From: Amphibalanus amphitrite
Lineage: Eukaryota > Arthropoda > Thecostraca > Balanomorpha > Balanidae
Length of the DNA stretch: 64,000 nt
NCBI RefSeq assembly: GCF_019059575.1
Contig: NW_024883444.1
Span: 1 to 64,000 of the forward strand
Direction: 5' to 3'
In this document: positions 22,225 through 33,172 of the stretch, piece by piece
Layout of the letters: each line of letters starts with the position of its first letter
Numbering within the stretch: the first letter of the stretch is position 1
Notes under the pieces: generated by a model
Seen by the model: the letters and a program-made list of their open reading frames with translations, nothing else
What the model was told of the DNA's origin: nothing
Databases searched by the model: none
Position numbers and translations under genes: made by a program

Positions 22225-22530
22225 TTTCAAAGGTGGCACACTACCTTTAAGGCCCGTAAGGCCCCCAAAACTCGTAAAATATCCGTAAAATCGCCCTTGT
22301 ACGGCCAAAAACGGGGCGCTAGGGTAAAAATGGGTATCAAACGAAACCTCTCGTTTACCCAGACACAGCTTTGCAGTAAAATTTCACTTTTTCCCCAAAG
22401 GAAAGTTTTTACGGGAAAATCAAAATTTTGGGTCCCTCCCGACATGGGTGGAGAACCTGCCCCGGCCACCCCGGCCGTGGCCGGGGTAACTTTCAGCCTA
22501 CCCCGGCGCGGCCGGGGTAACTTTTCCACT
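22225..22530. repeat. Second partial copy of the 20965 repeat
   Basis: It shares CGTTTACCCAGACACAGCT and TTTCACTTTTTCCCC with the 20965 block. It carries a GGCCGGGGTAACTTT word twice near its right edge, which recurs at 23334. Confidence 0.6.
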
Positions 22531-22867
22531 CTTGTAAATCCTAAAAGCTGTCGCCATACGAGAAAAGAAAACTGTCGTTTTTCGGATGTTGACTGCCATG
22601 GGCGGTAGTATAAAAAAAAAATCAACAAATCAGGAAGGTATTTACACTATTTAGGTACTGAACTTACCATGCGGTGGCATTGAGCCCTAGGACCCGCGTG
22701 TGGTTGCCAATGCCAAGATTGCTCTCAAATCGTGTTCAGGTTCGAAAATTAGGCGCGCCTTCGGCGCACTTTTTTAGAACCACTGCTTGACCTCACTGCC
22801 TTCGACTGGCCTGCCACAAACCGCAACCATACCGTCAGGGCGTAGCCGTCAGGATGCTCATATACCG

Positions 22868-22968
22868 AGCGTCCGTCACGCTTCGAGCTCGGACTGTTGT
22901 AACCGGAACGCGTGCTCTCGCCACGCGGAGTCCAACGCTCAAGCGATTGAGCTACGAGACCGGGACCG
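22868..22968 (-). repeat. tRNA-like head of a possible SINE
   Basis: On the minus strand GTCTCGTAGCTCAATCGC is followed by TTGAGCGTTGGACT. This resembles a tRNA D-arm with a polymerase III A box. The anticodon stem does not pair and the B box is weak, so it is not a functional tRNA gene. It may be a tRNA-derived SINE head or a tRNA pseudogene. Confidence 0.35.
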
Positions 22969-23329
22969 GTCGATATCCCTGGATAGACTCCCTATTTGTC
23001 TTATAAGAGGTTGAGCCACCCAACATTGAAAAAGACTGTGTCCCTGGATGTCAGTGACCCATTTTAGTGTTTTGGTTCGAACGTTCAATTTTCTCTGTAA
23101 AGCTCCTACGAGGTGAGCTGAAAGCTAGGTGAGCTAAAAAAAATCACAAGAAAATCGCCTTTTCAGTCATCGCCAAGAATGTTATGAATGATACAATGTC
23201 GGATACAACGCTCACCCTTGAACAAACACAACGTCCATTATTCCATTTCCATGGGTCAGAATAGGGGTTTGTTTATGATGATCGTTGACAACAACGTGAG
23301 CTTAGTCGACTTTCCGACTATCGGTCGCC

Positions 23330-23705
23330 GGCCGGGGTAACTTTTTCAAACATTCTCCACCCATGCCTCCCGATTTCGTTCAAGGCGGCACACAGATGCC
23401 CCACCACTAGAAGTAGACAAGCAACTTTCTCCAAAACGGTCTCCGTTGCATTGTGCCATTGACGTTTAAGGCCCGTAAGGCCCCCAAAACTCGTAAAATG
23501 ACCACTTGCAAAAACGAAAAATGGACCCTGTCCCAAGATTCTTACCCTGTCCTAAGTCATTGCTGTCGAACGGTGAAAGATCTCAACCATTGTAATCGCA
23601 TGAGCTCATGCCTCGGCTGTCAATTTTGTTTCAAACCAGTGGGCTAGTATTAAAATGCCAAAAATCAAAAGGGGGCATGGTGCCCCCGTTCCGCCGCCTA
23701 TGTTT
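23330..23705. repeat. Third fragment of the 20965 repeat plus MITE end
   Basis: It contains TTCTCCACCCATG and GGCGGCACACAGATGCCCC, matching the earlier copies. It is followed at 23650-23702 by a GGGGGCATGGTGCCCCC palindrome ending CGCCGCCTATG, which resembles the tract at 15990-16055. Confidence 0.5.
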
Positions 23706-24179
23706 CAAACAAATTAGACATGAGGCTCGCCGCTCCCACAAAAAAAATCTTCCGCGAGTGTTGCGAGCATTATAGAGTTCATGTTGCTGCGAGTGAAGCG
23801 GGAAGCCAAAAATAAACCTGCTTTTCCACAGTAGGTAGAAGGATGCATATGAACAATAGTATAAAGTGGCGGCGGAAGGTAAGGAATAAGAAGGATGGGG
23901 GTGCAAAGTTTTCTCAAGGGACCCCTCTGGAAGTTTTGGGCTCCCCTTCATTTTTTTTTTTTTGATTGAATATTATTGATTTATGAAAAACGAAGATTTT
24001 GGAAAACTATCCCCATACACACAAGTTCTGTAAATTGTTTGAAATTGCAGTGTACCTACCTACCTATCTCAAAAAATAAAAGCATAAGGAAGCAAATGCA
24101 GCTAGTTTTTTATCGGCTAATCTTTTTGTCTCTAACCACCACTCGCAGCGTCTCAAACCACTTTTCTGGACCCGCAGTG
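23706..24179. other. Non-coding spacer
   Basis: Nothing recognised apart from short homopolymers. Confidence 0.45.
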
Positions 24180-25740
24180 GACCATTGAGGGCCCTACGAG
24201 ACAGTTCCAAGAAGACCGTGTTTAGAAGCCCCTTGGAAACCGACCACATAGAGACTCCTCCAGAGACCTACATGACTCCCCAGACTGAATGAGCCCTCCG
24301 ATCAGGGTCGGTCCCTTGAAAGTTGCTGAAAGGTTTCAGAAGGTAGTATAAAGTCTTTTGAGGGCTCTCAGAAACCGGCATCGGACCCAAAAAAGCCTGT
24401 ATGGAGGCCCTCCAAAGCCGGGATGGAGGCTACAGGAGCCGATGTTATTTCATGGGCCATGAGTCCAAATTTCGATATAGGGGCCATAAAAGCCGGTGTA
24501 GGGCCCATGGCCCCATACGTTCCGACATTGAGACTCTCAGAGGCCGGCGACGGGGCACCAAGAGCAGATAAAGTGCCTCAACAAGCCGACATGGGGCCTG
24601 AGAATCAGTGTGGAATTCCAGGCCCTGCGTGAGCTCTCGGAGACCTTCGTATTTCGTAAGGTCCACAAAGGTCGTTGGGTTCTCTGAATCTGAACTCTGC
24701 GGGGCCCTCAGAGGCCACCATGTCTCCTGGCACATGCCTGCGTTGAGTTGAGACCCTCCGAGGCCGTCGTAGGGTTCTTCAGAGGCCAGCGTTGGCCCTT
24801 GAAGCCTTCGTTAAGCCCTAGATGAGCCGTCAAGAGGGCCCTTAGAGGTCAGCATGGCCCCTGGAGCCTGCCTGCGTCGAGGCCCTCAGAGGCCGTCGTG
24901 GGGCCCTCAGACGCCAGCGTGGGCCTTTGGAGCTTGCGTTGGGTCTTAGAGACCATCGTGAGGGCCCAGAGAGGTCGTCGTCAGGGCCCTCAGCCCCTCA
25001 GAGACCGTCCTGGGGTCCTCAAAAGTTATTGTGAGGGCCCTTAGAAGCCTTCGAAAGGATCATCAGAGGTCGTCATGAGGGTCCTTGGCCATAGTGAGGG
25101 TCTTCATGGGCCCTCAGATACCTTTGCAGGGCTCTCAGAGGCCTTGGTAAGACCGCTAGAGGCAATCGTTAGGGCCCTCAATAGCCAGCATCTGATTTTG
25201 CAGCCCTTGCAGCCTGGTTGTGTTGGAGCCCTCAGAGGCCGTCGCTGGGCCGTCTGAAGCCAAATGGGCCTTCAGACTTGAGTTGGTCTAGGGCCGTCAC
25301 GAGGGCCCTCAGAGACCGTCGTAGAGGCCCTCAGAGGCCAGCGGGGCCCCTGGAGTCCTGTGGGACCCTCAGCGGTCGTCATGAGGGCCCTTAGTGGTCA
25401 TTATAGGGCCCCAGAGGACAGAGGTCGTCGTGAGAGCCCTCAGAGATCATCGTAAGGGCCCTCAAGTCAGAGGCCGTCATAGGGGCCCTCAGGGGCCAGC
25501 ATGGCCCCTGGAGTCTCCTTGGGGCCCTGGAATCTCTGTGGGACCCTTAGCGGTCGTTATGAGGGCCCTTAGTGGCCGTTGTAGGGTCCCAGGGGACAGA
25601 GGTCGCCGTGGGAGTCCTCAGAGATCGTCATAAAAGGCCGTCGTGGGGGCCCTCAGATGCCGCATGGAGCACCAAACGCGGCTCGAGACACTTCTAGCCG
25701 GTGTGGGGCCCCAAAGACTAGCATGAGGCGCTCCTGGCCA
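24180..25740. repeat. Degenerate GGGCCCTCAGAGG satellite with 158-bp higher-order unit
   Basis: About 1.5 kb consists of variants of GAGGGCCCTCAGAGGCCGTCGT, a unit of roughly 20-24 bp that contains the palindrome GGGCCC. Towards the right the units are ordered: the block starting CCAGCGGGGCCCCTGGAGTC at 25338 repeats as CCAGCATGGCCCCTGGAGTC at 25496, followed by the same succession of variants. That gives a 158-bp higher-order period. Open frames across it are not genes. Confidence 0.8.
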
Positions 25741-25953
25741 TAATTGGACATCCCGAATGATTCCACATCAGTGTTCGTTTCCCGATCAGTGGTTTTCAGG
25801 AGAAAATGTATTGGATGGTGTGACGGGCCCCTTGTACGGATTTCTGGGGTGCAAAAAGATACGTTTGCACCCCCATGTTTTTCGATGGGGGTGCAGCTGC
25901 TGCACCCCCTGCACCCCCTATTCCGCCGCCACTGTCTAAGTATATATCGCCTT
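25741..25953. other. Spacer with GTGCACCCCC hairpin
   Basis: TTTGCACCCCCATG and CATGGGGGTGCAG-like words pair around 25863-25915. The right edge CCGCCGCCACTG resembles the MITE ends at 16040 and 23690. Confidence 0.4.
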
Positions 25954-26934
25954 GTGTAGGGTAGACCGGGGCAAGTCGCCCCGCCGAGGTAAAACGCCTC
26001 ACCGATGTTTCTCGGAACTGGCAGGGTTCTGGGGAAACATCATCTCTTCTATAAAACGTGCACTATATGATCATTATATGAGCAGACTGGAAAGAAATTG
26101 TGATGACTCTTTCGGGAGATATAGCCAAAAATGTGTTTTTTGAGTGATTTTTATGTTTTGTTGTCAGATTATGTATCATGGCGTTCATTTATGGTCCACA
26201 TTAGGTTAACGACTTTTATGTATTTTGAACAACTATTGTCTAACGCTTATCATGCCGGGTTGGTTCGTGTTAAATTATGTCTTGCTGGAGTGCAAGGCGT
26301 TGTTCTCTGACCGAACTACGTGATGGGGTAAAACGCCCCAGTAGGTCGCGGGGCAAAAAGCCCCTGGGGCGTTTTACCTCATGTGTTGTTCGGGCTACCC
26401 ACTTCCTTATGTTCGGTAGCTGGCGAACAGTAAGTTTCTATGCCTTTATGTGTATTTTTCTCAGCAACTGGATGGCACAGGAAGTATTTTGTCAACATTT
26501 GCATTGCAATAATTTATTATTTGGTCTTATGAGGTAGGTGAAAAACCTGCTCATACAATAGTGTCATAGCTGAGCACCTGACAGGATGGAATGTGCTAAC
26601 TTCAGTGCCGTGCCTCCAGAGGTCTAACGGACCTCTCACATAAGATTTAGCCAACTACCATGTTAAATCTTTAATCTAAAGTATGGGGCTACTTGCCCCA
26701 GGCCGTGGGGCGTTTTGCCCTGGGGTTGGGGCAAAATGCCCCATTTGCAGTTGCTTCACAAATCACTTCCTAGCTTGGAGTCCGATCATAAGTGAATCAA
26801 TTTGAGGGGTGCAATTTAAAGTAAAATGTCCAAAGAACGCATTGAGCACAAATTTGGCCTTCCAGGTGATGTGGGACAAAATTTATGCAGCAAAATAAAT
26901 TATCTGGGGCGTCTTGCCCCAGGCTACCCTACAC
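25954..26934. mobile_element. DNA transposon with GTGTAGGGTAG ends and GGGGCAAAATGCCCC modules
   Basis: The left end GTGTAGGGTAGACCGGGGCA and the right end (TGCCCCAGGCTACCCTACAC) are inverted repeats with a few differences, extending through CGCCCC. Inside are several self-complementary blocks: GGGGTAAAACGCCCC, GGGGCAAAAAGCCCC, GGGGCGTTTTGCCCT and GGGGCAAAATGCCCC. No transposase is seen. The class is not assigned; it shares its motif style with 3818. Confidence 0.7.
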
Positions 26935-27150
26935 TGTAGAGATGCATACAAGGCCATATATAGTGATGCATATATACAGGTGATACGGTTATACGGAATC
27001 TGCTGATGACAATATACAAAGGGATATAGGTATATTTTTATGCATAAAGATGAAAGCTCATTTTGTACATACCATTCTTCGCATCAGCATAAGGCTGCAA
27101 ATTTGTTGTCAACGAATCTTCCCGATTTATACCTATCCTTGATTAGATTT
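26935..27150. other. Spacer
   Basis: AT-rich; contains a GCATA-rich stretch but no gene. Confidence 0.4.
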
Positions 27151-27601
27151 AGGCCGCGTTCGATGTCTCCTCGGACGAAGAACATTCTACGCAGAATATT
27201 CTACTTTGCGTTCGATGAAGCACACAGTCGGACGACGAGACCGGCCATTTTGTGCGCCACTTACACAATGTGCGTCAGTTTCGAAAAAGGCCCAAGTTTA
27301 CGTTTCCATAGAGACCGCGCACAAATGTCAACAACTTCTGTAAACAGCTGCTGCGCCGCTTTTGAAATACGCGCCATCATTGCCTCTCTGCCCACCGTAG
27401 TACCATGGAGGAGAAGTACTCCTTCCTCCATGGTAGTACGCTCAAAAGATTCTGCGCGGAAGGCAAAGATTCTACGTGACGTCACGTAGAATCTTTGCCG
27501 TCCGTGCGACATCGAACGGCATTTTGGGCCCGGACCAAGGCTATATAAACCGCCCGGACAGCATAGAATCTTCGCCGTCCGGGAGACATCGAACGCGGGC
27601 T
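27151..27601. mobile_element. MITE with GCGTTCGATGTCTCC ends and strong internal palindromes
   Basis: The ends GCGTTCGATGTCTCC and GGAGACATCGAACGC are perfect inverted repeats. Subterminal GAACATTCTACGCAGAA-type words recur in both orientations. The interior has a hairpin around 27403-27440 (ACCATGGAGGAG and CTCCATGGT arms) and a perfect 36-bp palindrome at 27463-27498 centred on TGACGTCA. A shorter relative lies at 53144. No coding sequence is recognised. Confidence 0.75.
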
Positions 27602-28810
27602 AAGTTATGTTCCAAAACAAATACACAAATACAACGCGACGCAGAGAGAGCGGCGAATGTGGGTTACATGGGTGGCTTACTTACTGAATTTACTTTACTT
27701 AATTTATTTTGAAGCGAATTTATAAAACTACAGCAACAGATAAGTGGTGAGTTTTTTGTTTTGCTTGCCTTTTCTCAAGCTCAAGCTTAGCGTGGGTATT
27801 ACTTGATTTCAATTTCTTGAATTTCAAATTTTCATTTTTCCGACCATTTGAATTTGATTAAACATTTATCTCGTTTTTTCATTATCAATTTCAATATCAT
27901 TCATGACATGCAAATTCCAACAGTGACTAGTTTTGCTGTACTTCAGTTTGCTTAGTCAAGCATGAACCTGCATAATTCTAAAGCCTGAAACCTCTTTCCA
28001 GCCCAAGCCAGGAAATCACTGCGAGAGTGAGAGCCTACTTAAATACATGACAGCATACTTGCAATGATCGCACACACTTACCGCATGCGATTGATGCGTG
28101 ATTCGTGAAGAATTATAATGTATTTGAATAGGCTCTCACATCTGATTTCCTGAATGCGGAAAGAGCCTATCTGGTCAGCCTTAAAGGCTGAAAACCTCAT
28201 AATGGTTCTGTAGTCAGGAAACTGAGGAAATTGAATGAAAGTGCTCATGAAAATAGACTAGTCATGTTGCATCAATCCAAATCATGTTAAAGCTAGTGAA
28301 CAAAATAAATTAAATATGGTGCGCTTTGAGGTGGAATTGGCTTTTTGCACCCTAGGCTCTAAATTGAAAACATTCTCATAAACCATTTATCAACTCAGAA
28401 AATTGTTTATGCAGCATGCTATCATTTAATGCAGAAAAATCAGGTACACTACAAGCAGAAATAACAACCTAATCAAACTTCACTGGACCTAACCCTACCC
28501 AGCAATGGATAGTTAACATGACCTTGCCTGACTCCATGTGACCTTGTGGTTGGTTGTAACTTATAAATGTTTTGTGTAAAAAGTATTGTAAGTATCAATA
28601 TGTGGTCTCACTTTTCAATTTTAGAAGTATGTGTTCTTTCTTTTAATGTTTTTGTTTTGTAAATTAGGGAAGCTTTTTTAAAGGGTGCAAAGGGAGAAAA
28701 TCACATATGGTGGTGACATCATAATTCATATGTTCCACTATTCTGCACAATTTAACTGTGTTCTGCTCTCCCAGTTCTTAAATTTTATTGGCTTCTGATA
28801 GTAACCTATC
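27602..28810. other. Intergenic, no gene recognised
   Basis: AT-rich unique sequence of about 1.2 kb. I see no exon, no repeat end and no RNA gene. Confidence 0.5.
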
Positions 28811-28814
28811 TTAA

Positions 28815-29732
28815 CCCGGCAGTTGCTGGGGTATTTCGCCACCCACCGTTTGCTGGGGGGGGGGGGGCGTTAAACGCCCCCAGCCGATAACTCGAGAACC
28901 AATAGGCGCAGCGAAACGCACGAGGCGGCAAACGAAAGAGCGCGACAAGACGCTTCAGATGAGTACTTTAAAGTTGAATTTTGAGGTCACAGGTCAGGTC
29001 AAGGTCAGGTCAAACACCTGAAATCGGGCTTTCAGTAGCATGGACTTCAGGACATCGCAATGGGCGCCTCTCGCCATAAACTCTGTCAAAACGGTGCACA
29101 ATCCATCTTATAAGGCCTACAAGAGTGTCAGCTTCATATAGGGGTCAGTCAAGCATAGGTCAGGGTCAAGGTCAGGTCAACCGGGTAGGCACATATCCCC
29201 GAAAATCAAAACTGATATTCGCAGCCTGTGACACATGTTTTATGGGTACTTTGGGGCGTAGAACACGATGGTGACATTCATTTTATCATATGTGTACGTG
29301 TTTGGCTCAAAAAGTTCAATTTAAGAAATTCATGTATCATGGTCGTGAAGTAGTCAAGAAAAATTGCCAAGATTCAGTTCAATATTTTGGAAAATGCGGA
29401 ACGATAATCAATAATCGAAGATAGCCATTTGATTGATCATGGTATTGGCAGTCTAATGGCGTCTACGGCATGTCTGTATGTCTATTCTGTGATTTTATAT
29501 GATTTTTTGAACATATGCCGTTTTTGGTCGAAAAGTCAGAAATCATGACGTCACTAAAACCTCGATATCTCAAAAATTTTCCGACCGATTTTTTTGAAAC
29601 TTTGTCACAATAAACTTCAATTAATTCCCTACAGGTACCCAAAATTTGGCGCGCCTGCGGCGCGCCGTTTTTATACTATGGCCCGGCGAAAAAAGTGGGG
29701 GCGTTTAACGCCCCCCCCCAGCAACTCGCGGG
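28815..29732. mobile_element. TTAA-flanked element (family C)
   Basis: TTAA flanks both ends. The termini CCCGGCAGTTGCTGGGG and CCCCAGCAACTCGCGGG are imperfect inverted repeats, with GCGTTAAACGCCCCC just inside each end. AGGTCA clusters occur at 28983-29013 (including TCAAGGTCA) and about 29158-29180. A TGACGTCA octamer is at about 29547. Non-coding. Confidence 0.85.
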
Positions 29733-29736
29733 TTAA

Positions 29737-30051
29737 TTTTAGCTTTGATGTGTATTATAATAGCAGGACAATTTAAGCTGTATATCATTAATAACTTTTT
29801 TGTTGCAGAACAATTGGATTGATAGACTCAGCTCTGTCACAGTTTTATTGAAGAGGCATCACTTCAAACATGGTGAGTGTGTGCAGAAACAGCATTAGTT
29901 TATTACACCTTGCCCTACATATGAAATACCTAAAAGATCAAGATGTAACTATTACTAAAGTATGCAGTACACACATGTGCCTGAGAAATCACACTGTACC
30001 TTCTTGATTGACGTTTATGTAGTGATAACACATTGCAATGCCTTTGCACCC
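29737..30051. other. Spacer between two TTAA elements
   Basis: Nothing recognised. Confidence 0.4.
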
Positions 30052-30055
30052 TTAA

Positions 30056-31047
30056 CCCTATTCCTGGCGGGGGGGGGGGGGGCCTCAGGAGCCCCCCCCC
30101 CTGAGGTTTTTTGGTTATATCTCCCAAACGCGTTGAGCTAGGAAGCTCAAATTTTCTGACTTTTCTTTAAAGGCTTCTACGCAACATGTCTGAAAATTTT
30201 GAGTTGATCTGACCTCAGGTCAGGTCACCAGAGGCGGTTTGGTGACGCTACCTCAGAAAAGTTTGCAATCACGCCAGAGCTAGAGTTTTTGACCGATCAA
30301 TTTCTTCTCTTCAGGGTTTAGTTAGGGTACCAGTATGTGCAATTTGTATATCTCGGAATTTTGATATCGGTGACCTAAGGTCAGGTCAATTTCGCGACCT
30401 CCCCATTATAAGTCAATGGGGGAAAAATCAACTCCCTGTTTTTACCACTAAAACGGGTCGGAATGGCCCCATATACCATACATGACTTCATATACGATCA
30501 ACCTTCACTACCTTGAGGTCTGTTTTGCTGTTGGGCAGCTGTGAGGTCATGTGACGTCATCAAAGGTCACCAAAGGTTTTTGGCCAATAACTCCGTACAG
30601 GAACAAGATACAGACGCGTGGATGGTCTCATTGTGTTCAGCTCGTCAAGACGCATCGAATGATATACATGATGACCTCGAGGTCACGTGACCTGAGGTCA
30701 ACCTTTGACCTTGACCTTTCGAGGTCAACATATATATCATTCGATGCGGATTGACGAGAGGATCACGATGATGCCCTTAGTTTGTTCCTATCTTGACTAA
30801 TTGGAAAGTTATTCGAGAAAAACTCTCTCCATATCTAGTGCCGCCATTTTGACTTTTTCGACCCCTGTGACGTCATCTTTGACCTGACCTGAAAATGACC
30901 TTTGTAAAAATTGTAGATCTTGGCCGTGCGTATCCGATGCCGTTTACCGCTTGTCGCTATCTTGCTTCGTTCTCGAGATCTCAGGGGGGGGCCGAATCGG
31001 CCCCCCCCGCCAGTTTCTTGTCCCGGCGGAGCCCGCCAGGAATAGGG
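30056..31047. mobile_element. TTAA-flanked element (family D)
   Basis: TTAA flanks both ends. The termini CCCTATTCCTGGCGG and CCGCCAGGAATAGGG are perfect inverted repeats, followed by long G and C runs. The densest AGGTCA/TGACCT cluster is at about 30680-30730; others are near 30210 and 30370. TGACGTCA octamers lie near 30552 and 30868. The segment GTGACGTCATCTTTGACCTG also occurs in the palindrome at 8529-9772. Confidence 0.87.
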
Positions 31048-31368
31048 TTAATGTCATTTAACTGCCTTTTGGGCTCATTATTTTAATGGTTCATTGCAGA
31101 TGTTATTTTGCTGCTAAAGCATTCATCCATGGAGTGCATGTATGACTATTGACTAATGTGAGCCTCATTGCCTTGTGACTGTTTTGAAGAGGCACAGTTT
31201 TCAAGGGTGTTTACTGTTTAGTTGAACTGCTTTCAAGCTTATTCATAAGCAGCTTACCCCGCCTCATTGTTGGTCTATGTATGAGTGATATGGGAACCTG
31301 TGGTGGCTTTTAATGAGGCAGTTATTTAGTGGCAAGTTTAGACTGCCTTCTCAACAAAGTGAACTTAA

Positions 31369-31907
31369 AGGAAATAGTTCACTTTCACGAAATTATTTTT
31401 TTTTGCAACGATTTATGATTTTTTATGTTCAAAATAATCAGCAAAGAAAATAAAACCTTTTTATAACAAAATATTTTTTTTCTTTATTTTGATATAGGAA
31501 GAACTTTTCAGTTTCTGTAAGGCACACGCGATCCAGTATGAAAAGAGCATGGGTCCCGAAAATTCTTCAGAAACAGAGAAATTATCGCAGCCACCGGCAT
31601 TTGGGCGATCTGCTCGATCTGATAATGTTCCCCTGAATGTCCTAATTGATCAGTACGAGAATTTCTCTAGAGTTCTCGTAGATAATTTCTCTAGTTTCTG
31701 AAGAATTTTCGGGACCCATGCTCTTTTCATACTGGATGGAAATATATGCAAGGCACACATCCTCAACGCAAGACACCTTTGAAATAGAATATCTTTGCCT
31801 AGGGTGATCGTTGGGCTGTAAAAGCTCCTGATTTATGCTCGTCTCAGCCCAAGTTACGGAACTGCTATTCCAGTTCAAAACCCATGTTAAAAAGTGAACT
31901 ATTTCCT
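31369..31907. mobile_element. TTAA-flanked hairpin element with purine-starting ends
   Basis: TTAA flanks AGGAAATAGTTCACTTT and AAAGTGAACTATTTCCT, which are perfect 17-bp inverted repeats. A second inverted pair lies inside (about 31535-31585 with 31688-31738, including GCATGGGTCCCGAAAATTC). Unlike the CCC elements its ends start with purines, as described for Kolobok; that assignment is tentative. The interior is non-coding. Confidence 0.78.
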
Positions 31908-32033
31908 TTAACTGTTTGGAGTCGAAACTGTATATAATGTTCATTGAGCGTACTGCATGGTATGTGCATAACAGACGTTTCAAGAGACCTCTACTATTCC
32001 CGCTATCGATGTCAACTAGTGCTACCAGCCTGC

Positions 32034-32048
32034 CCGCTAGATGGCAGG
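32034..32048 (+). promoter_or_regulatory. CTCF-like core motif
   Basis: CCGCTAGATGGCAGG closely matches the CTCF core as known from vertebrates and flies (a CTAGATGGC-type centre). It is a single isolated site in repeat-rich DNA, so a chance match is possible. Confidence 0.3.
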
Positions 32049-32267
32049 GCTGTGCAGTCGCCACCCCTAGCGAGGCGTTACGAGGCCACTTGCGACAAAT
32101 GATATGCTGCTATGCCGCCCGGAGAGACAGTGACCTACGAGAAGATTATCGCACAGGTGTGGAGACTGGAATTGGCGTCACCTATTAACGCGAGATGAGT
32201 CTGTTAAGGCGTTATTAGAAGGGAGAATGGTCGGCTTTTTAGCGTCGTTCATTGGCCAGTCCAGTGA

Positions 32268-32598
32268 CCTCACCCGTCCGTCGTTTCCATCCTCAGATGT
32301 TCAAATCCATCCCGCAACCCTCGATCCGGGCTGGACAGGCAACTTTATCTTATGCGGGCTGCTCCCTTGTAGCGGCACCGCTGCTCCCAAGGGAGCACAC
32401 CTGGGCCTGTAGCCGGGTGCAGTGAGTGCTTTGGGGCTGGTCGGCCTGTCCATTCGGACGGGCTCAGCCCCGGTGACTCTCTAGGGTGCCTGCCCAGTGC
32501 CCAGACCAATGTCTCCCCCTAATTCCTATCATCCTTCCGGCTCCGAAATGGTCTCGTCAGACCGAAAGGACCTGATCCAACAAAACAAAAACAAAAAA
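32268..32598 (+). repeat. Interspersed retroposon-like repeat, copy 2
   Basis: The second copy of the repeat at 125-464, with the same A-rich 3' tail. It contains the GGTCGGCCTGTCCATTCGGA block in slightly less decayed form. Confidence 0.6.
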
Positions 32599-33172
32599 CC
32601 AGTGACTTAAGATGCGTGTGCCGGACAGGAATGACTGGTTCTTCACTTCAATGCTTATCAGTTCGGTATCGAAAATGTGCCATTTGTTGAACTTTCACCA
32701 CCGAGCAACACCCATCGGTCACCCGCGGGGTCATCGGTCATTGGAAGGCGAAATGTGACAGACTTGATGGTGATTCGATCAAACGTGAGTGGACCCCCGT
32801 TTGGTGCATCGCCGTGGCTCTGGCCATTCTGTAAGGATTGGAGTGTCGCGGTGGAACAGGCCTCTCAGCCACCCAAACGGTCACCCTGGAAAGGCAGCTA
32901 TGCTCCTAAAGGAGCCACCCTCACCACTGGTTGCCTGGATGGGATGACCATCAGCTGAAAGAGAGAAATCAGCGCCGTTAGGACGTTGACCTGCCAGCAC
33001 CGACTCCACAAGTTTTGATTTTCGATGCATTTTGTTTTACTTCCCTATTTCTTTAATTTGACAACTTGCAAAATTTCCTGTTTTTTATCTACGTAGTGAT
33101 GTAACGATTTTGAGTGTACTCTTGCGTAAAACTAACAAACAGAAAAAAACAAATATGATGAATGACAGACAC
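32599..33172. other. Non-coding spacer
   Basis: An open frame at 32677-32958 has no recognisable motif or splice signals. I do not call a gene. Confidence 0.4.

Noticed and set aside
22868..22968. Functional tRNA gene
   Set aside because: Only the D-arm/A-box portion fits. The anticodon stem is not complementary and the B box is poor.
32677..32958. 93-codon open frame
   Set aside because: No recognisable domain, splice site or repeat of the frame elsewhere in the window.
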